64,000 nucleotides of DNA from the NCBI RefSeq assembly GCF_042666505.1, contig NZ_JBHTDN010000001.1, forward strand, positions 682,001 to 746,000, in the 5' to 3' direction. Both the position numbers and the translations under genes were made by a program. The notes under the pieces are model-generated. The model made no database searches. It was given only the letters and a program-made list of their open reading frames with translations, and was not told the origin of the DNA. The DNA comes from Parapedobacter sp042666505 (GTDB lineage: Bacteria; Bacteroidota; Bacteroidia; Sphingobacteriales; Sphingobacteriaceae). Below are positions 52,308 to 60,115 of the stretch, piece by piece. The stretch's first letter is position 1; every line of letters starts with the position of its first letter.

Positions 52308-52730
52308 ATGGCACAAGTAACAAGAATTACGGTAGAAGCAACAGCAAAAGCTCCTGTAGCAAACGTTTGGAAAGCTTGGAATACACCGAGCGACATTATG
52401 CGGTGGAATACTGCGGATCCAAGCTGGCATAGCCCAAGCAGCGAAAACGATCTGAGAGTAGGCGGTAAATTCAAGACCAGGATGGAAGCCAAAGATGGTA
52501 GCTTCGGGTTTGATTTCGAAGGTGTTTATGATCAGGTGGAACTCCATAAGGAAATTTCATACACCATGCCAGACGGAAGAAAGGCTACGACCTTTTTTTC
52601 AGCACAGAACGGTCAAACCCATATCGCTACGACATTTGACGCGGAAACCGAGAATGATCCTGAATTTCAGAAACAGGGATGGCAAGCGATCTTGGACAGC
52701 TTTGTAAAATATGTTGAATCAACGAATTGA
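52308..52730 (+). CDS. SRPBCC/AHSA1-family protein
   Basis: A 140-residue START-like protein. ITVEATAKAPVANVWKAWNT is the N-terminal strand-helix, DLRVGGKFKTRMEAKDG and FEGVYDQVELHKEISYTMPD the central beta sheet, and GWQAILDSFVKYVE the C-terminal helix that lines the cavity. These bind hydrophobic ligands; the ligand is unknown. First gene of a tightly packed five-gene run. Confidence 0.9.
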   Translation: MAQVTRITVEATAKAPVANVWKAWNTPSDIMRWNTADPSWHSPSSENDLRVGGKFKTRMEAKDGSFGFDFEGVYDQVELHKEISYTMPDGRKATTFFSAQNGQTHIATTFDAETENDPEFQKQGWQAILDSFVKYVESTN

Positions 52731-52751
52731 TACCATTTAAAAACTACTAAC

Positions 52752-53126
52752 GTGAAAAAGAATAAAATCATCTTTTGGATCGCAACGATCATCATCGTTC
52801 TTTGGGAAGGTGTAATGCCGCTTAGCACACTGCTATTCGCACCTCAGTATGTAAACGCTGGCACGAAGCCTTTGGGCTACCCCGACTATTTTGCCCAGGC
52901 ACTTGTCATTGCTAAAGTACTCGGCGTTATCGCCATATCCTTTCCCAGAATACCCGGCAAACTAAAGGAGTGGGCGTATGCAGGGCTTACCTTTAATTTA
53001 ATTTTCGCATTTATCAGCCACGCGGTTGTAGATCAAAACATTGGATTTATGCTATTGCCGCTGGTGGTGTTGGGCATTCTGGCCGTTTCGTATGTATATA
53101 ACCAAAAAATCTATACCCATGGCTAA
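52752..53126 (+). CDS. DoxX-like small membrane protein
   Basis: A 124-residue protein with four helices (about 7-27, 44-62, 75-93, 98-117), including YFAQALVIAKVLGVIAISFP, which matches DoxX-like proteins (DUF417/DoxX group). It begins with GTG. It is the membrane member of the cluster and overlaps the next gene by 8 bases. Role: DoxX proteins are associated with redox or thiol stress in some bacteria; nothing direct is seen here. Confidence 0.88.
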   Translation: MKKNKIIFWIATIIIVLWEGVMPLSTLLFAPQYVNAGTKPLGYPDYFAQALVIAKVLGVIAISFPRIPGKLKEWAYAGLTFNLIFAFISHAVVDQNIGFMLLPLVVLGILAVSYVYNQKIYTHG

Positions 53127-53499
53127 GACGAATTATCAAAGCATCGATCAGTATCATCAGGCATTTAGCGGTGAATCCTTAGCGCGGATGCAGATTATCC
53201 GAAAGATCATTCATGAAGTGGTGCCCGATGCAGAGGAAAGCATCAGCTATCAAATTCCCTGCTTTAAATACAAAGGCTATTTGATATACTATTGTGCATT
53301 TCCGAAACATATCTCTTTGTCGCATCCTTATAGCGACGCGTTTTGGGAGCACTTCAAAGCGGATCTGGCAGGCTATAAAACCAGTAAGTCGGTTATCCAG
53401 ATTCCAACGGATAAGCCGCTGCCGGAAAAGTTGATCAAGAAGATCATAGCCTTCCGGAAAAAGGAAAATGAGGAAAAAGCGAAGGAAAGTAAGAAGTAA
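53119..53499 (+). CDS. DUF1801/YdhG-like protein
   Basis: A 126-residue protein starting at the ATG before AKTNYQSIDQYHQAF, eight bases inside the DoxX gene. QIIRKIIHEVVPDAEESISY then QIPCFKYKGYLIYYCAFPKH is the diagnostic core of the DUF1801 (YdhG/YjbR-like) fold. Some members bind iron or act near antimicrobial stress; function unproven. A longer frame begins at 53041 in the wrong region of DoxX. Confidence 0.88.
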   Translation: MAKTNYQSIDQYHQAFSGESLARMQIIRKIIHEVVPDAEESISYQIPCFKYKGYLIYYCAFPKHISLSHPYSDAFWEHFKADLAGYKTSKSVIQIPTDKPLPEKLIKKIIAFRKKENEEKAKESKK

Positions 53500-53531
53500 T
53501 TAATTAACAGTCACAATTGGAATTTACTATC

Positions 53532-53981
53532 ATGGAAAGTAATTCAGTTTCATTACACCGGGTCATCAAGGCAAGTCCGGAAAAAGTATTTCGAGCATTT
53601 GCCGACCCACTGGCCTATGCCACTTGGCTACCCCCTTATGGCTTTCTATGCACGGTCCAGCAAATGGATTTTAAGGTAGGAGGAAAGTATCACATGACGT
53701 TTATCAATTTCAGCACCGGGAATGGGCACTCTTTCGGTGGATCGTATCTGGAGATCAAGCCTAATGAATTCATCAAATACTCCGACGCATTTGATGACCC
53801 CAGCTTGCCAGGAGAAATGATCACAACTGTAAGGCTAAAAAAGGTCGTGTGTGGCACGGATCTAAGCGTGCTGCAGGAAGGCATCCCTGCAGCAATACCG
53901 GCAGAAATGTGTTATTTGGGTTGGCAGGAGTCGCTGGACAAACTGATGAAGTTGGTCGAGCCCGAAATTCCGGATGCGTAA
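53532..53981 (+). CDS. SRPBCC/AHSA1-family protein (second)
   Basis: A 149-residue START-like protein from the ATG before ESNSVSLHRVIKA. VFRAFADPLAYATWLPPYGF and GGKYHMTFINFSTGNGHSFG are typical of Bacteroidota AHSA1-like proteins. It ends with TAATG, overlapping the VOC gene by one base. Paralogous in fold to the gene at 52308 but clearly different in sequence. Confidence 0.88.
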   Translation: MESNSVSLHRVIKASPEKVFRAFADPLAYATWLPPYGFLCTVQQMDFKVGGKYHMTFINFSTGNGHSFGGSYLEIKPNEFIKYSDAFDDPSLPGEMITTVRLKKVVCGTDLSVLQEGIPAAIPAEMCYLGWQESLDKLMKLVEPEIPDA

Positions 53982-54430
53982 TGGAATCAGCTATAACGGA
54001 CCCCTCTGTAATGGATCCCGCTGTGACGGTTTTCGCAGGTAGTAAAATAGTGAGTGCAGTCTTCATCACCTTTTCAGGTAATTGTAGGAAGGCACTCACC
54101 TTTTACCAAACTTGCTTTGGCGGGACCTTGAATTTTGAGACCTTTGAAGGAACGATAGAAGGTTATACAGAAGTACCTGTGGTAAGCGGATCACTTGTTT
54201 CCGACGGGATAACGATTTACGGATCTGACTTGGTGCACAACGAAGGAAGGACGCTCGGTAACTATCTGTCTATTTTTCTGCATTGCCGAAATACTAAAGA
54301 AAGGCAGGCGCTCATTGGAAAACTGAGGTTCAATAAACCGGGTTCTTCCATAGGTAAGGATGACGGCCGAGGCCAAAAGCTGATCGAAATAACCGATGCT
54401 TTTGATGTAAGGTGGATATTGAGCGTTTAA
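53981..54430 (+). CDS. VOC-superfamily (PhnB/glyoxalase-like) protein
   Basis: A 149-residue VOC-fold protein. After a 25-residue start (ITDPSVMDPAVTVF), VSAVFITFSGNCRKALTFYQ then TCFGG is the PhnB-type core, SGSLVSDGITIYGSDL follows, and the second half (LSIFLHCRNTKERQALIGKL) completes one beta-alpha-beta-beta-beta module pair. Substrate unknown; members handle toxic small molecules. It is the last gene of the cluster. Confidence 0.82.
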   Translation: MESAITDPSVMDPAVTVFAGSKIVSAVFITFSGNCRKALTFYQTCFGGTLNFETFEGTIEGYTEVPVVSGSLVSDGITIYGSDLVHNEGRTLGNYLSIFLHCRNTKERQALIGKLRFNKPGSSIGKDDGRGQKLIEITDAFDVRWILSV

Positions 54431-54842
54431 TTAAGTTGGCGGCGAGACGTTTTAAAACGGCAGCACAGAAGTTCCGGCAACGGCGGATCTTCTGTGCTGT
54501 AACCAAATCAAGCCGGAAACACGGGAATTATTCACCCAGTTGTGCCCCGTCAACTCATTCAACCATGTCGTCGGGTTTAACCGAAGTTAATTTCTGTAAA
54601 AATTCTAGTTGGAGATATACAACTTATGCAAAGTATGCCATTCAGGATTTTTGGCTTAACCTTTCCAGGACCTAGCCCAACGTGCTGTATAATGTGAGAA
54701 ATTCATATTGGTTGCAAAGATTGTAAAAGTTTGTTATAGCGCCGCTGCCTTTTTTATTAACACGGGGATTTGCAAATCAGCATTATCTTGTCGAAGTTCG
54801 TTTCAATCAGAAGGGAAATTGAAATAACTCTACAATAGTCGA
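54431..54842. other. Non-coding stretch with strong hairpin
   Basis: No gene is seen. CAGCACAGAAG (54461-54471) and CTTCTGTGCTG (54489-54499) are perfect 11-base arms around a 17-base loop, 30 bases after the VOC stop. There is no T run on either strand, so it is a poor intrinsic terminator and may be a processed 3' structure or a protein site. The remainder is AT-rich and unremarkable. Confidence 0.5.
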
Positions 54843-55397
54843 ATGAAGGACTTTGAAGAATACCTAAAAGAAGTAAGGGAGAAGACCGCCACAATTCCCG
54901 ATCACAACCTGATTTTTTGGGCAGCATGGTTCTGCGAAGAATTATACTCCTTAAGCGAGGATATTATGGAAAAGCATGTATCGGGATCCGAAGCATCCAT
55001 GATCCGAAATATCCTTGATTGTTTATGGGACATGGTTGACGGCGAAAGCCAGGTAACCAACAGGAAACTCGAAGAATTCATGTCTGTCCTTCAGAATATT
55101 GACGAAGCCGACCTGGATGTAACCTATCCGAAAGAACGAGCGCTTTATGAACTGATCGTCTCGTTAAATGATATATTGCAATATTGCATGACAGGCGCGC
55201 GGGGTTTCGAATTAAACCTAACCCAAACCCTTATATGCGTAATCGATACGGAACTCCAGGATGAAGATCTGGATATACTCGAACACAAAGGATTCAGTGA
55301 TCCGAGAATCCAGCAGGAAGTCCAGGCGCAAATCAATATGCTTCATGTGTTATCAACCAAAAAACCCAATAGTGCCGCTAGGAAAATGTTCAGGTAA
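54843..55397 (+). CDS. DUF416-like hypothetical protein
   Basis: A 184-residue all-helical soluble protein. HNLIFWAAWFCEELYSLSED, then IRNILDCLWDMVDGE and YPKERALYELIVSLNDILQY follow the layout of DUF416 proteins (E. coli YjaG: a cysteine-containing first helix, LDLIWE-like segment, YP-x-x-ACVALSEL-like helix). I see no catalytic motif. It may act as a small immunity-like or regulatory protein, but that is unsupported. Confidence 0.65.
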   Translation: MKDFEEYLKEVREKTATIPDHNLIFWAAWFCEELYSLSEDIMEKHVSGSEASMIRNILDCLWDMVDGESQVTNRKLEEFMSVLQNIDEADLDVTYPKERALYELIVSLNDILQYCMTGARGFELNLTQTLICVIDTELQDEDLDILEHKGFSDPRIQQEVQAQINMLHVLSTKKPNSAARKMFR

Positions 55398-55449
55398 AAT
55401 GACTACAATTCACTAAGCGATCTGGTCATTCATTACGGACCAATGAAGA

Positions 55450-56016
55450 TCAGGAATTGGTGGAATGATTTTTATTGAACCAGGTGATGTAAGCGTTGAC
55501 AGCTTGCTGAAGGAAATCCTTTGTCTTGTTATCTTTGAGACTGCCACTCTCATCGAGTAGATCCTGTACATTAGCTAAATACACTTCGGGCTGCTGCATA
55601 ACCGGTACATTAAGGAATACCAGGCTTTGACGTAAATGGTGGTTGGCACCGAAACCCGAAATTGCTCCGGGCGAATTGCTGAAAACCGCTGCCGGCTTAC
55701 CATCCCATTTATTTTTGCCGTACGGCCTGGAGGCAACATCTATGGCATTTTTCAGACAACCAGGTACTGATCTGTTGTACTCAGGAGTGACAAAAATCAC
55801 GCCATCGAGCGACTCGATATTATTTCTGAACGTAATATATGATTCGGGGACTTCGTTGTGATCGTCAAAATCCTGATTGTATATCGGCAGATCGTCAATG
55901 GCAACAAGCTTGAACTCATAACCGTCCGGCGCCATTGGGATTAATGCCTTGGCTATTTTTCTGGAAAAGGATTCTTTACGCAGGCTTCCTGCTATAATGC
56001 CGATTGTTGTTTTCAT
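55450..56016 (-). CDS. NADPH-dependent FMN reductase
   Basis: A 188-residue flavodoxin-fold quinone/FMN reductase. IGIIAGSLRKESFSRKIAKA has the phosphate-binding loop, GVIFVTPEYNRSVPGCLKNA is the diagnostic FMN-contact motif of the ChrR/YieF family, and FSNSPGAISGFGA binds the isoalloxazine. Members reduce quinones or chromate in oxidative stress. Upstream (56017-56197) is short and non-coding apart from a 39-codon frame with no recognisable family. Confidence 0.92.
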   Translation of the reverse strand: MKTTIGIIAGSLRKESFSRKIAKALIPMAPDGYEFKLVAIDDLPIYNQDFDDHNEVPESYITFRNNIESLDGVIFVTPEYNRSVPGCLKNAIDVASRPYGKNKWDGKPAAVFSNSPGAISGFGANHHLRQSLVFLNVPVMQQPEVYLANVQDLLDESGSLKDNKTKDFLQQAVNAYITWFNKNHSTNS

Positions 56017-56197
56017 CTGCTATCGTTTTTAAACTCAATGATAAAGTCGTTCCGTTGATAATGTCGCTAATTTATCTTACCGAATCCAAGGCGTTTATAA
56101 AAGTTGCTGAATCCGATACCCATCCGAAAACCGTCAACGACTATGGTTTACATCTGATAACAGTTGGGATTCCATATTAGTTTAAAAAATAAAAAAG

Positions 56198-56505
56198 TTG
56201 CAGTATCTCGGTGGAGCGCTGCTTATCGGGCTGCGTTCCAAGCAAGCTTAGGCCTATTCAATGTGCCAGCCGCTTTGTATGCTTGGTCGCGGGCATCATT
56301 TTGCTTTTCGTCGGTGCCATAGTGAAATTGGTATGGAAGAACATCCGATCGAGATGGAAATACATCGTTGATGGTATTTATTAATGTTGTATTGGCTACG
56401 CCCATGCTCGTGTCGGGCCTTTGGGCATTCCTGCTTAACAGCATCCTTCCCGGTACGGCTGAGGATCGGGGCATGAAGGGTTGGCTTCCCGGATCTTCCT
56501 CATAG
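56198..56505 (+). pseudogene. Decayed NCS2 permease remnant (three blocks)
   Basis: Three short stretches of an NCS2 permease are joined in order. LQYLGGALLIG then VFQASLGLFNV (after a one-base loss) matches the first part of the gene at 9329 (TMQYLGGALLIGAVFQASLG). ASRFVCLVAGIILLFVGAIV then KL matches its IASRYVCVVAGIILLLIG. A last block from the ATG-like EEHPIEMEN, through VFINVVLATPMLVSGLWAF and GMKGWLPGSSS and TAG 56503-56505, matches its C-terminus. Roughly 900 bases in two deletions are missing. The blocks differ from 9329 at many bases, so this is an old paralogue, not a recent copy. Confidence 0.85.
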
Positions 56506-56537
56506 GAATTCTTGCGGGGAGGCTACCACCTGTTAAA

Positions 56538-56564
56538 CAAAAAAACCCGACGAAAGTCGGGTTT
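56538..56564 (-). terminator. Rho-independent terminator of tRNA-Ser
   Basis: AAACCCGAC (56543-56551) and GTCGGGTTT (56556-56564) pair perfectly around GAAA; on the minus strand this is followed by a run of T (56539-56545 as A). It lies 11 bases beyond the tRNA-Ser 3' end. Confidence 0.9.
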
Positions 56565-56575
56565 GCCGTTGCTTG

Positions 56576-56662
56576 CGGTGAGGGCGGGATTCGAACCCGC
56601 GGTACCGTTTCCAGTACGACAGTTTAGCAAACTGTTCCTTTCGGCCTCTCAGGCACCTCACC
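56576..56662 (-). tRNA. tRNA-Ser (anticodon GCT)
   Basis: The minus strand begins GGTGAGGTGCCTGAGAGGCC and has an anticodon arm ACAGTTTGCTAAACTGT with GCT in the loop, a long variable arm (GTACTGGAAACGGTAC) and a T arm GCGGGTTCGAATCCCGC. The acceptor GGTGAGG pairs with CCTCACC. At 87 bases with a long variable arm it is a class II serine tRNA. Confidence 0.96.
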
Positions 56663-56747
56663 GTTTTGCGCCTGCAAACGTACTACAAAAAAACGAATTT
56701 GAAAAACCTGAATTTAAAAAAAGCAAATTTCTCAGGTGCAAGCCGGT

Positions 56748-58874
56748 TTACTGCGCAGCTTCCGCTTTTTGAGATGCATTGCTTTTTTTATTGGCTTCGT
56801 AGTCAATACGCACATGATAGATGCTTTTCAGCATATCCTTGAAGATTTCGCTGATTTGTGTGATATCTTTCAAGGTAATGTTGCTATTGATGAGTTGCTT
56901 TTGGCTCAATTTGGATTCGATAATTTTGTCTACTAAATCGTTGAGGCTCTGCGCAGTAGGTTCCTTTAAGCTGCGGGATGCCGCCTCCACCGAATCTGCC
57001 ATCATCAATACGGCGGTCTCCCGAGAAAACGGGATAGGCCCTGGATAGTGGAATACTTCTTCGTCTACAAATTTTTCAGGAAACGATTTAATATAGGACT
57101 GGTAAAAATAATCGACCCGGGTGGTGCCGTGATGCGTGCGTATGAAGTCAATGATTACTTCTGGCAGCTGGTGTTTGCGGGCTAACTCTACACCTTTTGC
57201 TACATGTGAAATGATAATCTGTGCACTTTGTTCAAAAGAAAGGCCATCGTGGGGATTGTACCCCTTCGTTTGATTTTCAATAAAATACTGCGGGTTCGCC
57301 ATTTTTCCGATATCGTGGTATAAGGCGCCTGCCCGTACCAAGAGCGTATTTCCGCCGATCTTGTATATCGCTGCCTCGGCAATATTGGCCACTTGCATGG
57401 AATGTTGAAAAGTTCCCGGTGCTTTGTAAGAAAGTTCCCGGAGTAATTTGGAGTTGCTATTAGTTAACTCCATGAGAGTTACGTCTGAAATAATACCAAA
57501 CAATCGCTCAAACGCATAAATCAGCGGGTAAGCCAACAACGTGAGCAATACGCTGAATACGAAGGGCGCAATATCGGACCAGTAAAGATTATTGAAGGAT
57601 CCGTCGCGCATTAAACCCATGCCAATATACGCCACCAGATACGTGCCCAAAATAATCGCAGATGAGATCAGGAATTGTTCCCGTTTCACCAGCGTTTTGA
57701 TGCTGTAGATGGCGACCATACCTGTGGAAAATTGCAGGAATGCAAATTCGAAACTGTTAGGGACAAAGAAAGCAGCCAATAAAACCATCAAAAGATGAAT
57801 GTTAAGTGCCAATCGCGTGTCGAAAAGGATCCGCATAATGACGGGAACGATGCAATATGGGATGTAATATAGACTGGGAAGATTAATTTTAATGGCCCAT
57901 GATAATACCAGCAACATGCCAGTGATGACAATGAGAATAAGGAAAATCAGGCGGTTGTTGTAGTAGATATCCTTTCGAAATAGGTAGATAAAAACGAAAA
58001 GAAGTGAAACGACCAGCGCGACGATGAAAAACTGACCCAACATAACCAGGGTACGGTTGCCGCCAATGCGTGCCTCTTCTTCATATGCCTTGCGCAGCGA
58101 TTCGATTTTCTGATACGTCTCGTTATTGATGGTGGTGCCGTTTGCTACAATAAGTTCGCCGCGTTGCACCATGCCTCTGGTGGTAGAGATGCTTGCCAAT
58201 GCATCTTCTTCTAACCGGGATGTCAGCGACTCATTAAAAAGATAATTTACAGCGATATAGTCATTTAATAATTTGGCCAGCCAATCCTTTTGCTTAATCG
58301 CCGATCGGTTGTCGAGGCTTTTCTTAATGAATTCAACGGCCGACTCACGTGTAAACACTGCTGCCGTGTTCAACTGTTTAGCGACATTGTCGGTAAGCAG
58401 AGTAAAATTGTAATGCGTTTGTTCCCCCTGAAATTTGTTATTTAGTGCAATAACTCCCTTTTTATAGATGTCTGTGAGCAGCTGTTTGCCTACCTGTTCG
58501 TACGTGTTCAGGTTTTCTTCCAATGTATCCAGCCCGCCGGTTTGCCATTTTTCGGGGAGGTCGGTTTCAAATTGCGTGAGTTGTTGTTCGCTTACCTGGG
58601 TATGATTGTCATAAATGGGATATACGGATTTCAGTACATTTTCCCGGTCCTTTTCAAGTTCAGCTTGGGTTTTTAGCACAGCGAAGTTATAAGGCGATAT
58701 CAGATCTTCGTGCATCCATACTTTGCCTTTTTCAAACTCGTATCGGAAGCGGGGTTGCTTGGGCAGGAATACCGTAATCAGTACAATGCTTGCTAACATC
58801 ATTCCATACTTGGGAAGGATCGCATACTTTCCTCCTGTATCAGTTGCCTTATATTTGATCTTTAATCGTGCCAC
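56748..58874 (-). CDS. 7TM-HD phosphodiesterase, PgpH-like
   Basis: A 708-residue protein. A first helix near residue 25-42 is followed by an extracellular 7TMR-HDED domain (to about 270), seven helices (about 275-470) and a cytosolic HD domain with YHDIGKMANPQYF, HVAKGVELARKH and IRTHHGTTRVDYF. HD and H-x-x-x metal ligands are in place. Family members such as Listeria PgpH hydrolyse cyclic di-AMP to control osmotic balance; that activity is inferred here. A -7 box lies just upstream. Confidence 0.93.
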   Translation of the reverse strand: MARLKIKYKATDTGGKYAILPKYGMMLASIVLITVFLPKQPRFRYEFEKGKVWMHEDLISPYNFAVLKTQAELEKDRENVLKSVYPIYDNHTQVSEQQLTQFETDLPEKWQTGGLDTLEENLNTYEQVGKQLLTDIYKKGVIALNNKFQGEQTHYNFTLLTDNVAKQLNTAAVFTRESAVEFIKKSLDNRSAIKQKDWLAKLLNDYIAVNYLFNESLTSRLEEDALASISTTRGMVQRGELIVANGTTINNETYQKIESLRKAYEEEARIGGNRTLVMLGQFFIVALVVSLLFVFIYLFRKDIYYNNRLIFLILIVITGMLLVLSWAIKINLPSLYYIPYCIVPVIMRILFDTRLALNIHLLMVLLAAFFVPNSFEFAFLQFSTGMVAIYSIKTLVKREQFLISSAIILGTYLVAYIGMGLMRDGSFNNLYWSDIAPFVFSVLLTLLAYPLIYAFERLFGIISDVTLMELTNSNSKLLRELSYKAPGTFQHSMQVANIAEAAIYKIGGNTLLVRAGALYHDIGKMANPQYFIENQTKGYNPHDGLSFEQSAQIIISHVAKGVELARKHQLPEVIIDFIRTHHGTTRVDYFYQSYIKSFPEKFVDEEVFHYPGPIPFSRETAVLMMADSVEAASRSLKEPTAQSLNDLVDKIIESKLSQKQLINSNITLKDITQISEIFKDMLKSIYHVRIDYEANKKSNASQKAEAAQ

Positions 58875-58890
58875 ACTGTCTATTTTATCC

Positions 58891-58898
58891 CAAAAGTA
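58891..58898 (-). promoter_or_regulatory. -7 box of the PgpH-like gene
   Basis: Read leftward TACTTTTG, an exact TAnnTTTG, 16-24 bases upstream of the start at 58874. No -33 TTTG at the usual distance. Confidence 0.5.
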
Positions 58899-58999
58899 AA
58901 AAAAAATTGCCGAATGGGATTTTAACAGTATGATAAATCAAGGTTAATATTCGCTTATCATTTGAGCCGTACCTTTTCCGAAGTTAAATTGTTGGAAAT

Positions 59000-59212
59000 A
59001 TGACGACGAAATCAAGTATTGAAATTACCGATAACGCATATTTGATTACGCTGGATAAGTCAGAATTTGAATATCCATTCGTACGGAAATGGCTAAACAG
59101 GTTGCTTAGTGGCAGTTTGTATCCCGAAGCAGCCTACCTCAACGAAATAGACCCTGCGGATAATCATTCTCCTGAGTTGGGGGACCGGTTCGATTTTCTT
59201 GCCGACAAATAA
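59000..59212 (+). CDS. Small hypothetical protein
   Basis: A 70-residue, acidic protein (TKSSIEITDNAYLITLDKSE, FVRKWLNRLLSG, PELGDRFDFLADK). The frame is clean, starts with ATG in a promoter-like context and ends 62 bases before rpe. Not recognised; it is probably a small Bacteroidota-specific protein. Confidence 0.6.
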   Translation: MTTKSSIEITDNAYLITLDKSEFEYPFVRKWLNRLLSGSLYPEAAYLNEIDPADNHSPELGDRFDFLADK

Positions 59213-59227
59213 GGACAGTTAATTCTG

Positions 59228-59261
59228 TTTGGCAAAGATCGCTTGTAATTCGTTATCTTTG
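59228..59261 (+). promoter_or_regulatory. Promoter of rpe
   Basis: TTTG at 59228-59231 and TATCTTTG at 59254-59261 with 22 bases between, slightly wider than the 19-20 ideal. It lies 13 bases ahead of the rpe ATG. Confidence 0.5.
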
Positions 59262-59274
59262 CCGAAAAAGAACC

Positions 59275-59955
59275 ATGTCCAAGCGCAGACACCTTGTTGC
59301 TCCTTCTGTTCTTTCCGCAGATTTTGCTCATTTACATGACGACATAGTCATGGTTAACCAGAGCGAGGCGGATTGGTTTCACATCGATATCATGGATGGG
59401 GTTTTTGTGCCCAATATTTCCTTTGGATTTCCAGTGATGGCGTCCATTGCTCACTATGCGCGGAAGCCGTTGGATGTGCATCTCATGATCGTCGAACCCG
59501 AAAAATACATCCGACAATTCAAGGAAGCGGGTGCCGATAACATTACGGTGCATTTAGAAGCCTGCACCCACCTGAACCGTACAGTACATGCCATTAAGGA
59601 ATTGGGGTGCACGGCAGGAGTGGCCATTAACCCGAGTACGCCGGTGTCGCACCTGCATGAAATCATCGAAGATGTGGATTTGGTTCTCGTCATGTCTGTC
59701 AATCCTGGATTCGGCGGTCAGAAATTTATTGACGCGACCTATCGAAAAATACGGGAATTAAGAGATCTCGCCGCCGACAGAAACGAACGGGTACTTATTG
59801 AGGTAGACGGCGGAGTAAGCAGCCATAACGCATTGGCTTTATTGAAAGCCGGAGCGGACATATTGGTGGCTGGAAATTCCATTTTTGCGGCAAAGAACCC
59901 GACACACACCATTGCCGAGTTGAAACGGATCACTCCCGATTTGATTTCTGCCTGA
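59275..59955 (+). CDS. rpe: Ribulose-phosphate 3-epimerase
   Basis: A 226-residue TIM barrel that interconverts ribulose 5-phosphate and xylulose 5-phosphate in the pentose phosphate pathway. APSVLSADFAHL, DIMDGVFVPNISFG with catalytic Asp, LDVHLMI with metal His, MSVNPGFGGQKF (the phosphate loop) and VDGGVSSHNA are all present. Directly followed by a 160-base spacer and aconitase. Confidence 0.97.
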   Translation: MSKRRHLVAPSVLSADFAHLHDDIVMVNQSEADWFHIDIMDGVFVPNISFGFPVMASIAHYARKPLDVHLMIVEPEKYIRQFKEAGADNITVHLEACTHLNRTVHAIKELGCTAGVAINPSTPVSHLHEIIEDVDLVLVMSVNPGFGGQKFIDATYRKIRELRDLAADRNERVLIEVDGGVSSHNALALLKAGADILVAGNSIFAAKNPTHTIAELKRITPDLISA

Positions 59956-60115
59956 TTGGTCTAATCTGTGGTTGTTTAGAATATTTCCAAATTGAATCCG
60001 CCGGTGCTCATTCCTCGTTGTAACTTGATTTTTTTGTAACTTCGCGCAGTTTTGTGATACAACGACACCTCACCTGTCGTTTTCTTCTTATAACACGATA
60101 ACATTCTTTTGATAA

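Noticed and set aside
54412..54675. 87-codon open frame after the VOC gene
   Set aside because: Overlaps the VOC end in another frame, contains the hairpin, and has no recognisable protein features.
56061..56180. 39-codon frame upstream of the NCS2 remnant
   Set aside because: Clean but too short and without a family match; could be a further remnant, but nothing supports a call.
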